Below are positions 42,812-51,743 of a stretch of DNA of 64,000 nt, in pieces (the first letter of the stretch is position 1; every line of letters begins with the position of its first letter). The translations under genes and the position numbers were made by a program. This DNA is from Moduliflexus sp964602655 (GTDB lineage: Bacteria; Moduliflexota; Moduliflexia; Moduliflexales; Moduliflexaceae). The notes under the pieces were generated by a model. The model did not search any database. It worked only from the letters and a program-made list of their open reading frames with translations, and was not told the origin of the DNA. The DNA lies in contig CAZRSF010000011.1 in the NCBI GenBank assembly GCA_964602655.1, positions 39,438-103,437 on the forward strand, written 5' to 3'.

Positions 42812-44257
42812 ATGGATTCGTTGGTTAGCGTTTCACCATCCACGATTACCGATTGGTGGCGGCTGCGATCTGCGACGCCGCAGCAAGCGGCGCGGCGGAT
42901 GCCGCCGCGCGTCTTGGAGATGCAGTGGGAATTGGGGCAGGCGGTTGAGATCATGCCGATTGGCGTGACCATTACAGACGTATGCGGCAAGATTCTTTAT
43001 TCCAATCCGGCAGAGGCGGAGATGCATGGCTACCGCGTCGAAGAATTGATCGGGGAAGATTTGGGTATTTTTGCGCCGACGGAATTGCGCCATCCGCTCA
43101 GTCTTGACGAACTGAGAGGGATGAATCCATTACGCGAGAGCGTCAATATCCGCAAAGATGGCTCGATTTTTCCCGTGCGGCTGATTGCCAATGTCGTAAA
43201 AAATACGGATGGCGAGCCGATTGCCGTCGTGACGACGTGCGAAGACATCAGCGAGCATAAACAGGCCGCCGAGAAACTCCGGCAGCATACGCGGGAACTC
43301 AGTTTGTTGAATCATCTGAGCGACGCCTTGCAGGAATGCGAACAGGAAGCGCACACGTATGCGATCATCGCGGACACCTGCCACAAGCTGTTTCCTGACG
43401 ATTCCGGCTGTCTGGCGATTATGAACGCGGCGGACTCCACCATGCAGGTTGTGGATTTCTGGGGCAACGCGCCGTATCGCAACGCCCACGCGAATACCAT
43501 TCAGGACGAACGCGGGTTATTATGCCCGCATCGCCTGTATAATCCCTATCATGAATGTATCAGTCTCCCGATTGTCGCGGCGGATGAGATTTTGGGGCTG
43601 TTGTCGCTCTGTTTTCACCATGAATCAGAACACGAGGCGGCTGAAGAAGACGCCGTGAAAGCCAAACAAATGGTCTTGACAAGAGTGGCTCGGCATTATG
43701 CGCTCTCGTTGGCGAACCTCAGACTACGCGAGCAGTTGAAGCGGGAAGCGATTCACGATCCGCTGACCGGCCTCTACAACCGGCGTTATATGGAAGAAGC
43801 GCTGCAACAGGAGATGCACCGCGCCAAACGTCATCAGGCGCAGATCGGCATCTTGATGCTGGACATCGATCGTTTCAAATTGTTCAACGATCTGTATGGT
43901 CATAAAGTCGGCGATGTCGTTTTGCAGGAACTTGGCGCGTTTCTGCGGATGAACGTTCGACGGGAAGACATTGTCTGTCGGTATGGCGGCGAGGAATTTC
44001 TGGTGATTCTTCCGAATACGTCGCTGGAGAATGCGCGGCAGCGCGCCGAAGCCCTGCGCAGCAACGTGAAACAACTGGCCGTGTCGTGTCAGGAGCAGAC
44101 CTTTCGGATCACCCTGTCTATCGGCGTGGCCGGCTTTCCTGAGCATGGCTTCGACATTGCCGACGTCGTGCATCGTTCCGATCTTGCGCTGTATCAGGCC
44201 AAGGAATCGGGACGCGATAACGTCATGACAGCGGCATCAATCAGCCATGCGAGATGA
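42812..44257 (+). CDS. diguanylate cyclase with PAS and GAF domains
   Basis: A 481-residue soluble protein. PAS (about 45-160, MPIGVTITDVCGKILYSNPA) and GAF-like (about 170-310) sensors precede a GGDEF domain (about 320-478). The active site reads GGEEF, preceded five residues earlier by RRED, an intact RxxD product-inhibition site, so c-di-GMP feedback is expected. GAGGAGG precedes the ATG. A terminator at 44483 lies downstream. Confidence 0.92.
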   Translation: MDSLVSVSPSTITDWWRLRSATPQQAARRMPPRVLEMQWELGQAVEIMPIGVTITDVCGKILYSNPAEAEMHGYRVEELIGEDLGIFAPTELRHPLSLDELRGMNPLRESVNIRKDGSIFPVRLIANVVKNTDGEPIAVVTTCEDISEHKQAAEKLRQHTRELSLLNHLSDALQECEQEAHTYAIIADTCHKLFPDDSGCLAIMNAADSTMQVVDFWGNAPYRNAHANTIQDERGLLCPHRLYNPYHECISLPIVAADEILGLLSLCFHHESEHEAAEEDAVKAKQMVLTRVARHYALSLANLRLREQLKREAIHDPLTGLYNRRYMEEALQQEMHRAKRHQAQIGILMLDIDRFKLFNDLYGHKVGDVVLQELGAFLRMNVRREDIVCRYGGEEFLVILPNTSLENARQRAEALRSNVKQLAVSCQEQTFRITLSIGVAGFPEHGFDIADVVHRSDLALYQAKESGRDNVMTAASISHAR

Positions 44258-44277
44258 TTTTTCGCGCCCCCCAAGTT

Positions 44278-44382
44278 CTCGTTCCACGCTCTGCGTGGAA
44301 TGCCCCCCCAGCCCGCCGCTCTGCGGTGAAACGGGACGCGGAGCGTCCGAAATGCCGCATTCCACGCGGAGCGTGGAACGAG
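44278..44382. repeat. inverted repeat, CGTTCCACGCTC family, copy 2
   Basis: CTCGTTCCACGCTCTGCGT at 44278 faces its near-complement ending at 44382, enclosing a C-rich loop. Same family as 14755-14830. The gap 44258-44620 holds only this repeat and the terminator at 44483. Confidence 0.75.
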
Positions 44383-44482
44383 GGTGTGCCTCCCTCTTCT
44401 GAAATGTAGAACGTAACAGCCCTGCCTCTATGAAGGGCAAGAGGTGAGTCATCTGTTATTTCTCCAATCTCACAAAAAATAC

Positions 44483-44514
44483 AGGAGCGCAAGATGTACG
44501 TGCGCTCCTTTTTT
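44483..44514 (+). terminator. intrinsic terminator
   Basis: AGGAGCGCA, nine-base loop, TGCGCTCCT followed by TTTTT. It would end transcription coming from the GGDEF gene. Confidence 0.75.
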
Positions 44515-44620
44515 ATTGTGAGAAGAAATACTTGACTTTTTCAGATGACGCCCGGCGTTAACATCGCATGATATCCGATTTTTTCGAGAAACCCAGGTAG
44601 GCAAAAGAAAGAGAGATTGA

Positions 44621-45214
44621 ATGATGACCACTCGTTTTGAGCAGCAACTTCGATTTATTCAGGAGATTGACCGGCTGAAGCAGATTCTCCGCCGCACATT
44701 CTTGATGGACGGTTCCAGGCGCGAAAACGACGCCGAACATTCGTGGCATTTGGCCGTTATGGCGATGCTGTTAGCGGAATATGCCACAGACTCGCAGCTT
44801 GACGCGAATCGCGTCATTAAAATGGTCATCGTGCACGATTTAGTGGAAATAGACGCCGGCGATACCTATCTGTACGACGAACGCGCCGGAGAAGATAAAT
44901 CGGAGCGCGAACTCCGCGCCGCCGACCGCATTTTCGGCCTGCTGCCGGAGGATCAGGCCAGCGAATTGCGAGCGTTATGGGAAGAATTCGAAGCCCGCGC
45001 CACGCCGGAAGCCAGATTCGCCCTTGCCCTCGACCGTTTTCAGCCGCTTTTTCATAACTACTGCACCAAAGGCATTTCCTGGCAGCAGCACGGCGTCACG
45101 AGCCAGCAAGTGCTGCGGCGCCTCGCCGTCATGCAGGACGGCTCGCCGCCGCTCTGGGATTATGCGCAGCGCCTGATCCGGGAATCCGTCGAAAAAGGCT
45201 ATCTCGCGCCGTAA
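44621..45214 (+). CDS. HD-domain hydrolase (HD_3/YfbR-like)
   Basis: A 197-residue metal-dependent phosphohydrolase. An N-terminal LKQILRRTFL helix precedes the first metal-binding His (DAEHSWHLAVMA), the HD pair (IVHDLVEIDAGD) and the later Asp in ALALDRFQP. It matches the HD_3 family, whose members include 5'-deoxynucleotidases; the exact substrate is open. ATG ATG occurs at the start; the weak upstream AGAGAG does not decide between them. Confidence 0.85.
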   Translation: MMTTRFEQQLRFIQEIDRLKQILRRTFLMDGSRRENDAEHSWHLAVMAMLLAEYATDSQLDANRVIKMVIVHDLVEIDAGDTYLYDERAGEDKSERELRAADRIFGLLPEDQASELRALWEEFEARATPEARFALALDRFQPLFHNYCTKGISWQQHGVTSQQVLRRLAVMQDGSPPLWDYAQRLIRESVEKGYLAP

Positions 45215-45328
45215 TGATGATCTGGATTGCTGAACTCTATCCATCGGCGCGATTTACAGCAACTCAAATATTCCAAAATCAAACGCCTGACAGTGTATTT
45301 TAAAAATAGAAAAACCGAGGTGCTTTTC

Positions 45329-46669
45329 ATGAAGCAACTATCATTTCTCGAATTCGAAAAACCTGCTGACACACAAGAATGGGGAACTTTTAAGGATAGT
45401 CTCCGCGCCCCGATTCACAACTGGTTTACGTATCCAGCCGGTTTTTCTTATAAGGCGGTCGAATCAAGTATAAAAGCGTATGACATTCAAGAAGGTCACG
45501 TTGTGTACGATCCGTTTATGGGGTCAGGAACAACGAATTTAGTGGCAAAAAGCCTTGCCATCAATTCTTACGGCGTCGAAGCGCATCCGTTTGTGTTTAG
45601 AATTACACGGACAAAGATGAATTGGGATATTGACGCGGACGAAATTGCTGATGCGCTTCGAGACGTCGAAACCCACGTAAGGAATCAAAAAAGAAGCTTT
45701 AATGGTTCTGGTATTCAGATGTTTTTAGAAAGCGCATTTCCTGAACTTATTCTTAAATGCTATGAGAATAATACATTACTGGATTTGCTTTTTATTCGCA
45801 ACGCGGTGACAGGATGTCATTTCTCGGAGCAAGCCAAAGACCTGTTCTTTGTTGGTTTGACAAGCATATTACGTCAGGTTTCGACTGCTGCGACGGGTTG
45901 GCCGTATATTGCGCCGAACAAACAGAAAACAACGTCTTTGAACAAAAATGCTTTACATGAGTTTGCGCGTCAAATACATAAAATGGTCAACGATCTCAGA
46001 GATACCGTTGACGAAGCCCATCCCAATTACAAAGACTCTGTTCATAAGATATTCAATGCTGATTCTCGAAATACAGAGGGGTTGATTCCTGATTTATCTG
46101 TTGACCACGTTTTCACATCGCCGCCCTATTTGAATAATTTTGATTACGCAGATCGCACTCGTTTAGAATTATATTTTTGGGGAGAAGCCAAAAACTGGGG
46201 CGACATTTCTGAAAATATCCGCACGAAGTTAATCACGTCTGCTACGACGCAAATTTCAAGGGATGATCCCCGCTATCAGTTGTCAAAAGATGTACAGGTA
46301 AACTGTCCTGATGTCTTTGATGTGTTGAAAAAATCGGTGTCGCAGTTGAGCGAAATCAGATTAACGCGCGGCGGCAAAAAAAGCTATGACCATCTGGTTT
46401 CTGGCTATTTCAATGATATGTTTCGAATCATTGCGGAAGTGTATCGGGTATTAAAACATCATAGTAAAGCCGTTTTTGTGCTTGGCGATTCCGCCCCTTA
46501 TGGCGTTCATATTCCCACAGATGACCTGATTGGAAAAATTGGTTTGGGCGTTGGTTTTTCCGATTATCGTATTGATATATTAAGAGAACGTGGTGGTAAA
46601 TGGAAAGATAATCCTCAACGCCATTCTGTCTTACTTCGAGAGTCCATCGTCACCTTAACAAAGGCATAA
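45329..46669 (+). CDS. DNA methyltransferase of a restriction-modification system
   Basis: A 446-residue amino-methyltransferase (N4-cytosine or N6-adenine type). The AdoMet-binding motif DPFMGSGTT (61-69) precedes the catalytic TSPPY (263-267), with about 200 residues between. ATG 45329 has GAGGTG 8 bases upstream. The next gene, 4 bp later, encodes a PD-(D/E)XK nuclease, making a compact type II-like restriction pair. The coding sequence is visibly richer in A and T than the neighbours, suggesting recent transfer. Target sequence unknown. Confidence 0.85.
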   Translation: MKQLSFLEFEKPADTQEWGTFKDSLRAPIHNWFTYPAGFSYKAVESSIKAYDIQEGHVVYDPFMGSGTTNLVAKSLAINSYGVEAHPFVFRITRTKMNWDIDADEIADALRDVETHVRNQKRSFNGSGIQMFLESAFPELILKCYENNTLLDLLFIRNAVTGCHFSEQAKDLFFVGLTSILRQVSTAATGWPYIAPNKQKTTSLNKNALHEFARQIHKMVNDLRDTVDEAHPNYKDSVHKIFNADSRNTEGLIPDLSVDHVFTSPPYLNNFDYADRTRLELYFWGEAKNWGDISENIRTKLITSATTQISRDDPRYQLSKDVQVNCPDVFDVLKKSVSQLSEIRLTRGGKKSYDHLVSGYFNDMFRIIAEVYRVLKHHSKAVFVLGDSAPYGVHIPTDDLIGKIGLGVGFSDYRIDILRERGGKWKDNPQRHSVLLRESIVTLTKA

Positions 46670-46673
46670 AAAC

Positions 46674-47492
46674 ATGACAAATATTCAAAACCCAGGAAGC
46701 GCAATTGGAGAAGCGATTGGCGCAGAGATGGAAGAAGCGCTCAATGTTTTTTTGACTGAACTTGTCGAACGTCACGGACATCATTTTTTGAGCAAAAGCC
46801 CTAACAAGAATAAAGATGGGGCGCAGAAAAAATTATTGATGTATGATAAGTTTGGAACAGCATACAATATTGATGCTGTCATCGCGAATGAAAGTATGCA
46901 GCCGATCATTCTGATTGAGTCAAAATACATTCGATATAAGAAACACAATCGTGATAAAGGGAGTTGGATATGTACAGCGCATCCAGCCATCAGGCGACGA
47001 TATGAAAGCATTAGAAGTTCGATAGCCGTGTTGGGAGGCAATTGGAGTTCGTCGTCTCTGGCAATGATGAGAAGTTTCGACATCAACATCTTTCTGATCC
47101 CGTTTAAAAGGATTTGCGACTTGTTAGCAACGCATGGAATTGATTTTGATTGGGATGAAAAAGACAGAGTGACAGCCATAGATTCATGGGACAGATACTC
47201 AGCCCTATCAGATGCTCAAAAGTCAGACATTGGCGTCGAGATGGTCAATGTGATAAAAAATGAATTGGAAAAATTGGTGTTGAGTATTCTCGACGATACC
47301 ATCGAGCGACAGATTGAACGTGTCATGATAGAATTACATTCGAATTTAGGCGAAGTGAAAACCTATGAGTTTCCAACCATCACACAAGCGATTGACTTTT
47401 TGAATACCGCCGAGTTGAAACACGTCTTCATCACAAGCGATTCATTGACGTTATTCGACCCGCCTCCAGTTTTAGCTGACAATGACGATTGA
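46674..47492 (+). CDS. restriction endonuclease-like PD-(D/E)XK protein
   Basis: A 272-residue protein encoded 4 bp after the methyltransferase. Asp67 (NIDAVIAN) and Glu82-x-Lys84 (IILIESKYIRY) form a PD-(D/E)XK active site, followed by conserved basic helices (GSWICTAHPAIRRRYESIRS). With the methyltransferase partner it is most likely the cognate restriction enzyme. Like that gene it is AT-rich. No specificity can be read from sequence. Confidence 0.75.
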   Translation: MTNIQNPGSAIGEAIGAEMEEALNVFLTELVERHGHHFLSKSPNKNKDGAQKKLLMYDKFGTAYNIDAVIANESMQPIILIESKYIRYKKHNRDKGSWICTAHPAIRRRYESIRSSIAVLGGNWSSSSLAMMRSFDINIFLIPFKRICDLLATHGIDFDWDEKDRVTAIDSWDRYSALSDAQKSDIGVEMVNVIKNELEKLVLSILDDTIERQIERVMIELHSNLGEVKTYEFPTITQAIDFLNTAELKHVFITSDSLTLFDPPPVLADNDD

Positions 47493-47516
47493 AATTATCA
47501 CAGCGAGAGGAGAAAC

Positions 47517-48503
47517 ATGCCACACTCATTGAATCCAAAACTCGATATTGTCTTCAAATTGCTGTTTATGAAAGGGCCGGAACTGTTAATTGATCTGTTG
47601 AACGTGGTGATGGATTTTCCCGTCGCGCACCACATTGAAACGGTCGAGATCAAAAATCCGACAATTTTGCCGGAAGAGCCGACGAAAAAATATATCGTTT
47701 TGGATTTGTTGGCGATTGACAATTTTTCCCGGCAATACGATATTGAAATGCAGGTGTTGCGATTTCCGTTTTACCCGAAACGCAGCATGTACTATCTCAG
47801 TAAGATGTACGCCAGTCAGTTGGATTCGGGCGAGCATTATCGCTATCTTAAGCCCGTCGTCGGCATTCACTTCTTGAATTATGAAGAATTTTCCGGGCAT
47901 CCTGATTTTCATTTTTGTTTCGAATTTCGGGATATCCGATACCCCGAATTGCATTTTGCGGATGATTTTGTGCTACATTTGTTCGAATTGCCCAAATTCG
48001 AGAGGAGGTTACGGACTATGACGCCTGCCACCAAATTAGATGAATGGCTGCATTTTCTCAATCATGCGTCTGAGGAAACCGATGAGGAACAGCGTCGCCA
48101 GTATGCCAATCCGACGATTCGAAAAGCCTTCACGCTGCTTGATGAACTCGGCGCGGACGAGGAAACGCGATATATCGTCGAAATGCGCGAAAAAGCGCTG
48201 AAAGATGAGGCGTCAATCTTGGCGGAATTGACTGACGCTCGCGAAATCGGGTTAGAAGAAGGAAGAAAAAAAGGTCGAGAAGAAGGCCGAGAAGAAGGGC
48301 GAGAGGAAGGGCGAGAGGAAGGGCGAGAAGAAGGCTTGTTGAAAGGCGAATTGATCGGAGATATTCGATTATTGCAGTATCAACTTGAGATTCCGATCAG
48401 TTCGAAAGAGGCGCTCGCCGAAAAATCTATCGAAGAACTGAACGCCCTGTATCGCGAGCTTACCGAGCGCCAATGCGGTGAGAAACCTGAAAGGGATGTA
48501 TGA
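47517..48503 (+). CDS. Rpn/PD-(D/E)XK nuclease family protein with GREE repeats
   Basis: A 328-residue protein of the Rpn/PDDEXK-transposase family. It opens LNPKLDIVFKLLFMKGPELL, with the active-site Asp and QYDIEMQVLR, then RSMYYLSKMYASQLDSGEHY. The C-terminal region has a perfect run of KGREEGREEGREEGREE built from 12-bp units at about 48260-48335. Its end overlaps the next gene by 4 bp. RpnA-type proteins promote recombination-like DNA processing in E. coli; here it sits beside a restriction system. GAGAGG precedes the ATG. Confidence 0.85.
   Translation: MPHSLNPKLDIVFKLLFMKGPELLIDLLNVVMDFPVAHHIETVEIKNPTILPEEPTKKYIVLDLLAIDNFSRQYDIEMQVLRFPFYPKRSMYYLSKMYASQLDSGEHYRYLKPVVGIHFLNYEEFSGHPDFHFCFEFRDIRYPELHFADDFVLHLFELPKFERRLRTMTPATKLDEWLHFLNHASEETDEEQRRQYANPTIRKAFTLLDELGADEETRYIVEMREKALKDEASILAELTDAREIGLEEGRKKGREEGREEGREEGREEGREEGLLKGELIGDIRLLQYQLEIPISSKEALAEKSIEELNALYRELTERQCGEKPERDV
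48262..48335. repeat. 12-bp tandem repeats inside the Rpn-like gene
   Basis: About six copies of a GAAGAAGGCCGA-like 12-bp unit, each encoding four residues (GREE). Because the unit is a multiple of three, gain or loss of copies would lengthen or shorten the acidic-basic tail without a frameshift. Confidence 0.7.
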
Positions 48504-50137
48504 TCCTGACGCTTTCTCAACTTGAAATTCCGGTCAAAACGCTTGCCGAGAAGAACGCCGCGAACCCAGATTTGCATTTGCGCCCGTGGATCGCAAAACG
48601 TTGTGGCATTGCGGAAAATGACATTGTGGCGTATGATATTCTGCATCGCAGCCTCGACGCCCGCCGCAAGCCGGATATCCGGCTGATCTACACATTGCGC
48701 GTCACCGTCCGCGACGCGACGCCGATTCTCGACGACGCGCATCTGACCGTTGCTGCGCCGCAAGCGGATGAGACGCACCGCCTGTATCATCTGACCAAAC
48801 GCGCCGATGCGCCGATGCACCCGCTGATTGTCGGCAGCGGCCCGGCAGGGCTGATGGCGGCGTATCTCTTCGCGTTGCACGGCTGCAAGCCGATCATTCT
48901 GGATCTCGGTTTCAACGTGGAACGGCGTCAGGCCGATATTGCCGCATTTCACGAGACGCGGCAGTTGAATCCGGAGAGCAATTATCTCTTCGGCGAAGGG
49001 GGCGCAGGGACGTTTTCCGATGGCAAACTCTACACCCGTGTCAAAGATGATCGCATCCGGTTCGTGTTGGAAGCGTATGTCGCTGCCCGCGCGCCGCGCC
49101 GTATTTTGTACGATCATCATCCGCACATCGGGTCGGATATTCTGCCGCTGATGTGCAAACACTTGCGTCAGCAGATCGAAGCGTGGGGCGGAATTTTTCG
49201 ATGGGGCGCGGCGGTCGAAGATGTGCTGATTCGCGACAATCGCTGCGTCGGCGTCGTGCTGAACAATGGCGAACGGCTTGATGCGCCGGTCACAATTGTT
49301 GGCTGCGGGCACAGCGCGCGTCCGCTGATTCGACGCATGGCGGCGCATGGCGTGGCGCATCGGCTCAAAGATTTTCAATTGGGCTGCCGCATCGAACATC
49401 CGCAGCGCTTGATCGATCAAGCGCAGTACGGCTGGATTCCGCCGCGCAATATTCTCGGCGCGGCGGAATATACGTTGACCAGCCGCCCGCCAGAAACGTT
49501 ACGATTAGCGAATGTGACGACGTTCTGCATGTGTCCGGGGGGCGAAATTATCGCCGCGACCAGCGACGACGGCCAGCTTTGCACGAATGGCATGAGCCGC
49601 TTTCGTCGCAGCAGTGAGTTCTCAAACGCAGGCTTGATCGTGAATCAAGCGGCGTCGGATTTCGAATCGGCTGCCGCCGCGTTTGCCTTTCTCGAAGAAC
49701 TTGAACGCCGCGCATTTGTGGCAGGCGCAGGGGATGCGTCCGACCGGGCGTATCGCTGCCCGGCGCAGAACGCCGCCGCATTTGTGCGAGGCGAAGCGGG
49801 TTTGCAGGCGAAGCAGACGAGCTATCATTTCGGCTTGGCGCCCGCCCGATTGGATCAATTGCTGCCGAAGCGCACTGCCGCCGCGTTACAATACGCGCTG
49901 CCCTATTTCGAAAAGTTGATTCGCGGATTTCTTTCGTCCGGCACGTTGATCGGCGTCGAAACGCGCGTGTCCAGTCCGGTGCGCTTCGAGCGCCATCCAG
50001 AGACGCTGGAAAGCTCGCTGTCAGGCTTATATCTTGCCGGAGAAGGCGCAGGTTGCGCCGGAGGAATTACCTCCGCTGCGTTAGACGGCCTGCGAATCGC
50101 CGAGACGATTTTGACCGGCAAGCCGCCGCTCCGGTAG
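48500..50137 (+). CDS. FAD-dependent dehydrogenase (COG2509 type)
   Basis: A 545-residue flavoprotein. An N-terminal domain of about 105 residues (LTLSQLEIPVKTLAEKNAAN) is typical of this family. It is followed by the Rossmann FAD-binding motif LIVGSGPAGLMAAYLFALHG, FGEGGAGTFSDGKLYTRVKD, and the second dinucleotide segment. The C-terminal GLYLAGEGAGCAGGITSAAL is the FAD-contact end. Family function is unassigned, although homologues are widespread. It overlaps the Rpn-like gene by 4 bp. It converges on the site-2 protease gene. Confidence 0.88.
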   Translation: MILTLSQLEIPVKTLAEKNAANPDLHLRPWIAKRCGIAENDIVAYDILHRSLDARRKPDIRLIYTLRVTVRDATPILDDAHLTVAAPQADETHRLYHLTKRADAPMHPLIVGSGPAGLMAAYLFALHGCKPIILDLGFNVERRQADIAAFHETRQLNPESNYLFGEGGAGTFSDGKLYTRVKDDRIRFVLEAYVAARAPRRILYDHHPHIGSDILPLMCKHLRQQIEAWGGIFRWGAAVEDVLIRDNRCVGVVLNNGERLDAPVTIVGCGHSARPLIRRMAAHGVAHRLKDFQLGCRIEHPQRLIDQAQYGWIPPRNILGAAEYTLTSRPPETLRLANVTTFCMCPGGEIIAATSDDGQLCTNGMSRFRRSSEFSNAGLIVNQAASDFESAAAAFAFLEELERRAFVAGAGDASDRAYRCPAQNAAAFVRGEAGLQAKQTSYHFGLAPARLDQLLPKRTAAALQYALPYFEKLIRGFLSSGTLIGVETRVSSPVRFERHPETLESSLSGLYLAGEGAGCAGGITSAALDGLRIAETILTGKPPLR

Positions 50138-50157
50138 CGCCGGGTTATGTCCCGGCG
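50138..50157. repeat. 20-bp hairpin filling the gap between convergent genes
   Basis: CGCCGGG, six-base loop, CCCGGCG occupies exactly the 20 bases between the stop codons of two convergent genes. No T-tract follows on either strand. It could act as a bidirectional stop or mRNA 3' end stabiliser. Confidence 0.6.
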
Positions 50158-51174
50158 TTACGGTATTTCGAAATTCATGATAAACGGCGCGGGCGTGAAG
50201 GTCAGGACGAAAATCAGCAGCGCGAGCCAGCCGATGAGCACGCGCCTGCGATCCAATGGTTGCGCTTCATCCATCACCGGCGGATGCGTCGGTTTGATCA
50301 AAAACTTCAGAATCACGAACCAGAGCAGCCAGCCGAGCCAGCCATAACTCGCCATCTCTTTGATGATTCCCGTTGCCGGCGCTTCGTAAATCAGGATGTA
50401 AATAATCTGCGGCAGCGGCAGCGCTCCGAACAACAATAAGATCGGCAGCACGATTTTGCCGAGCCATTGATGCCGATGTCGGCCAAGAATCGCGTAGGTC
50501 ACGTGTCCGCCGTCCAACTGGCCGATTGGCAGCAGGTTCAGCATGGTGACGAGCAGCCCGACCCATCCGGCAAAAGCGATTTGATGCAGAAAAATGTCAT
50601 GGTTTGCCGGAACCGCCCCGACCGTGATTTTGGCTAATAACCAGAACAGCACAGACGATCCTAATGAAAAATCGCCTGATCCTCCGCCGGAAAGTGGCTG
50701 GACTTCTGAAAGCAGCAGGCCGACGATAATGACAGGAATCGCGACGGCCACGCCTGCTAATGGCCCGGCCACGCCGATGTCGAAGAGAGCTTTCTTCGAA
50801 CGCAGCGGCGAGCGCATTTTGATGACCGCGCCGAATGTGCCAATGAGAAACGGCGGGCCTGGGATAAAATAGGGCAAGGTGACATCCACGCCGTATTTCC
50901 GCGCTGTCAAATAATGCCCGAATTCATGAAACAGCAAAATGGTCAACAATGGGATTGAAAACGTCAGGCCGCGCAGCATCTGCATGAAAATCGAGCCGTC
51001 GCCATACGCTCCGGCGATGGTCGTCGTCAGCAGCGTCAGAAGAAATAAAATCAGATGGCGGCGAATATTCTGTGTCGGCTGCGGCGGAAGATACCGCGTC
51101 TCCACGCCATCGGCATGGATGCGGTATTCGACATCTATCGGTTGAGTCGGTTCGGTTGGAACGCGTTCATTCAT
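50158..51174 (-). CDS. site-2 protease family membrane metalloprotease
   Basis: An intramembrane zinc protease of 338 residues with several membrane helices. Zinc motif HEFGH (83-87) lies in LLFHEFGHYLTARKYG and the second site is LLPIGQLDGGHVTYAI. The GPPFLIGTFGAVIKMRSP and FDIGVAGPLAGVAVAI stretches are characteristic of the EGY1/S2P-like branch. It has no PDZ domain. Substrates are unknown; regulated proteolysis of a membrane factor is usual. It is transcribed toward the FAD-dehydrogenase gene and divergently from the ACT gene. Confidence 0.9.
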   Translation of the reverse strand: MNERVPTEPTQPIDVEYRIHADGVETRYLPPQPTQNIRRHLILFLLTLLTTTIAGAYGDGSIFMQMLRGLTFSIPLLTILLFHEFGHYLTARKYGVDVTLPYFIPGPPFLIGTFGAVIKMRSPLRSKKALFDIGVAGPLAGVAVAIPVIIVGLLLSEVQPLSGGGSGDFSLGSSVLFWLLAKITVGAVPANHDIFLHQIAFAGWVGLLVTMLNLLPIGQLDGGHVTYAILGRHRHQWLGKIVLPILLLFGALPLPQIIYILIYEAPATGIIKEMASYGWLGWLLWFVILKFLIKPTHPPVMDEAQPLDRRRVLIGWLALLIFVLTFTPAPFIMNFEIP

Positions 51175-51295
51175 AAGAGGTTTCCTGTGATAACGGTGTT
51201 GTCGAAGTGTTGGTATCAGTCATTCTCACAATAACCTGAACGACACACTTTGTCAAGCGTTCCGTTTCCGAATCTGAAAAATTCGATAGAACTGC

Positions 51296-51322
51296 TTGAC
51301 ATCTCCGCAAGTTCTCTACTAT
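51296..51322 (+). promoter_or_regulatory. possible sigma-70 promoter of the ACT-UPF0210 operon
   Basis: TTGACA, 15-base spacer and TACTAT, then about 95 bases to the ACT gene. Both boxes are good but the spacing is short. Confidence 0.35.
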
Positions 51323-51416
51323 GGGGCGTAAACATGACCGGACATACCGTGAACCCACCCCTTGTCCCTCTCAGGAGGGGAAAGAATGACGATCTTATTT
51401 TTTGGGGAACCGCATC

Positions 51417-51695
51417 ATGAAAAAAGAGCTTGCAATTATTACCGTTGTCGGCAGAGATCAAGTCGGCATTGTCGCCCATGTCTCGAAAGTGTTGTATGAA
51501 AATCAGGTCAATATCGAAGATATGAATCAATCCATCATGAAAGGCTTTTTTGTCATGGGGATGTTGGTAGATTTGGAGCGTTCGCCGAAAAATATCAAGG
51601 AACTCCGGCAGCAATTGGACGCTGTCGGCGAAAAAATAGGCATGTCGATCACCATTCAGCACGAAGAGATTTTTAACGCGATGTACCGCGTGTAA
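51417..51695 (+). CDS. ACT domain protein (UPF0237 type)
   Basis: A 92-residue protein that is a single ACT domain: AIITVVGRDQVGIVAHVSKV, the ligand-binding turn at NIEDMNQSIM and a final EEIFNAMYRV helix. ACT domains sense amino acids or small ligands. The gene is almost always found next to a UPF0210 (PFL) gene, as here, and may regulate it. ATG 51417 has GGGGAA at 8 bases; an earlier TTG (51402) lacks support. Confidence 0.9.
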   Translation: MKKELAIITVVGRDQVGIVAHVSKVLYENQVNIEDMNQSIMKGFFVMGMLVDLERSPKNIKELRQQLDAVGEKIGMSITIQHEEIFNAMYRV

Positions 51696-51700
51696 CCAAA

Positions 51701-51734
51701 AGCTGTCAGACACGTTCGAACGTGTCTGACAGCT
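51701..51734. repeat. perfect 34-bp palindrome, GCTGTCAGACAC family, copy 2
   Basis: AGCTGTCAGACACGTTC and complement, within an operon between the ACT and UPF0210 genes. Compared with 28833-28866 it has G instead of C at position 14 of the left arm and the matching change in the right arm. Confidence 0.85.
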
Positions 51735-51743
51735 ATCATCTAT

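Noticed and set aside
42765..42968. Short frame over the start of the GGDEF gene
   Set aside because: It overlaps the PAS region in another frame and shows no protein-like pattern.
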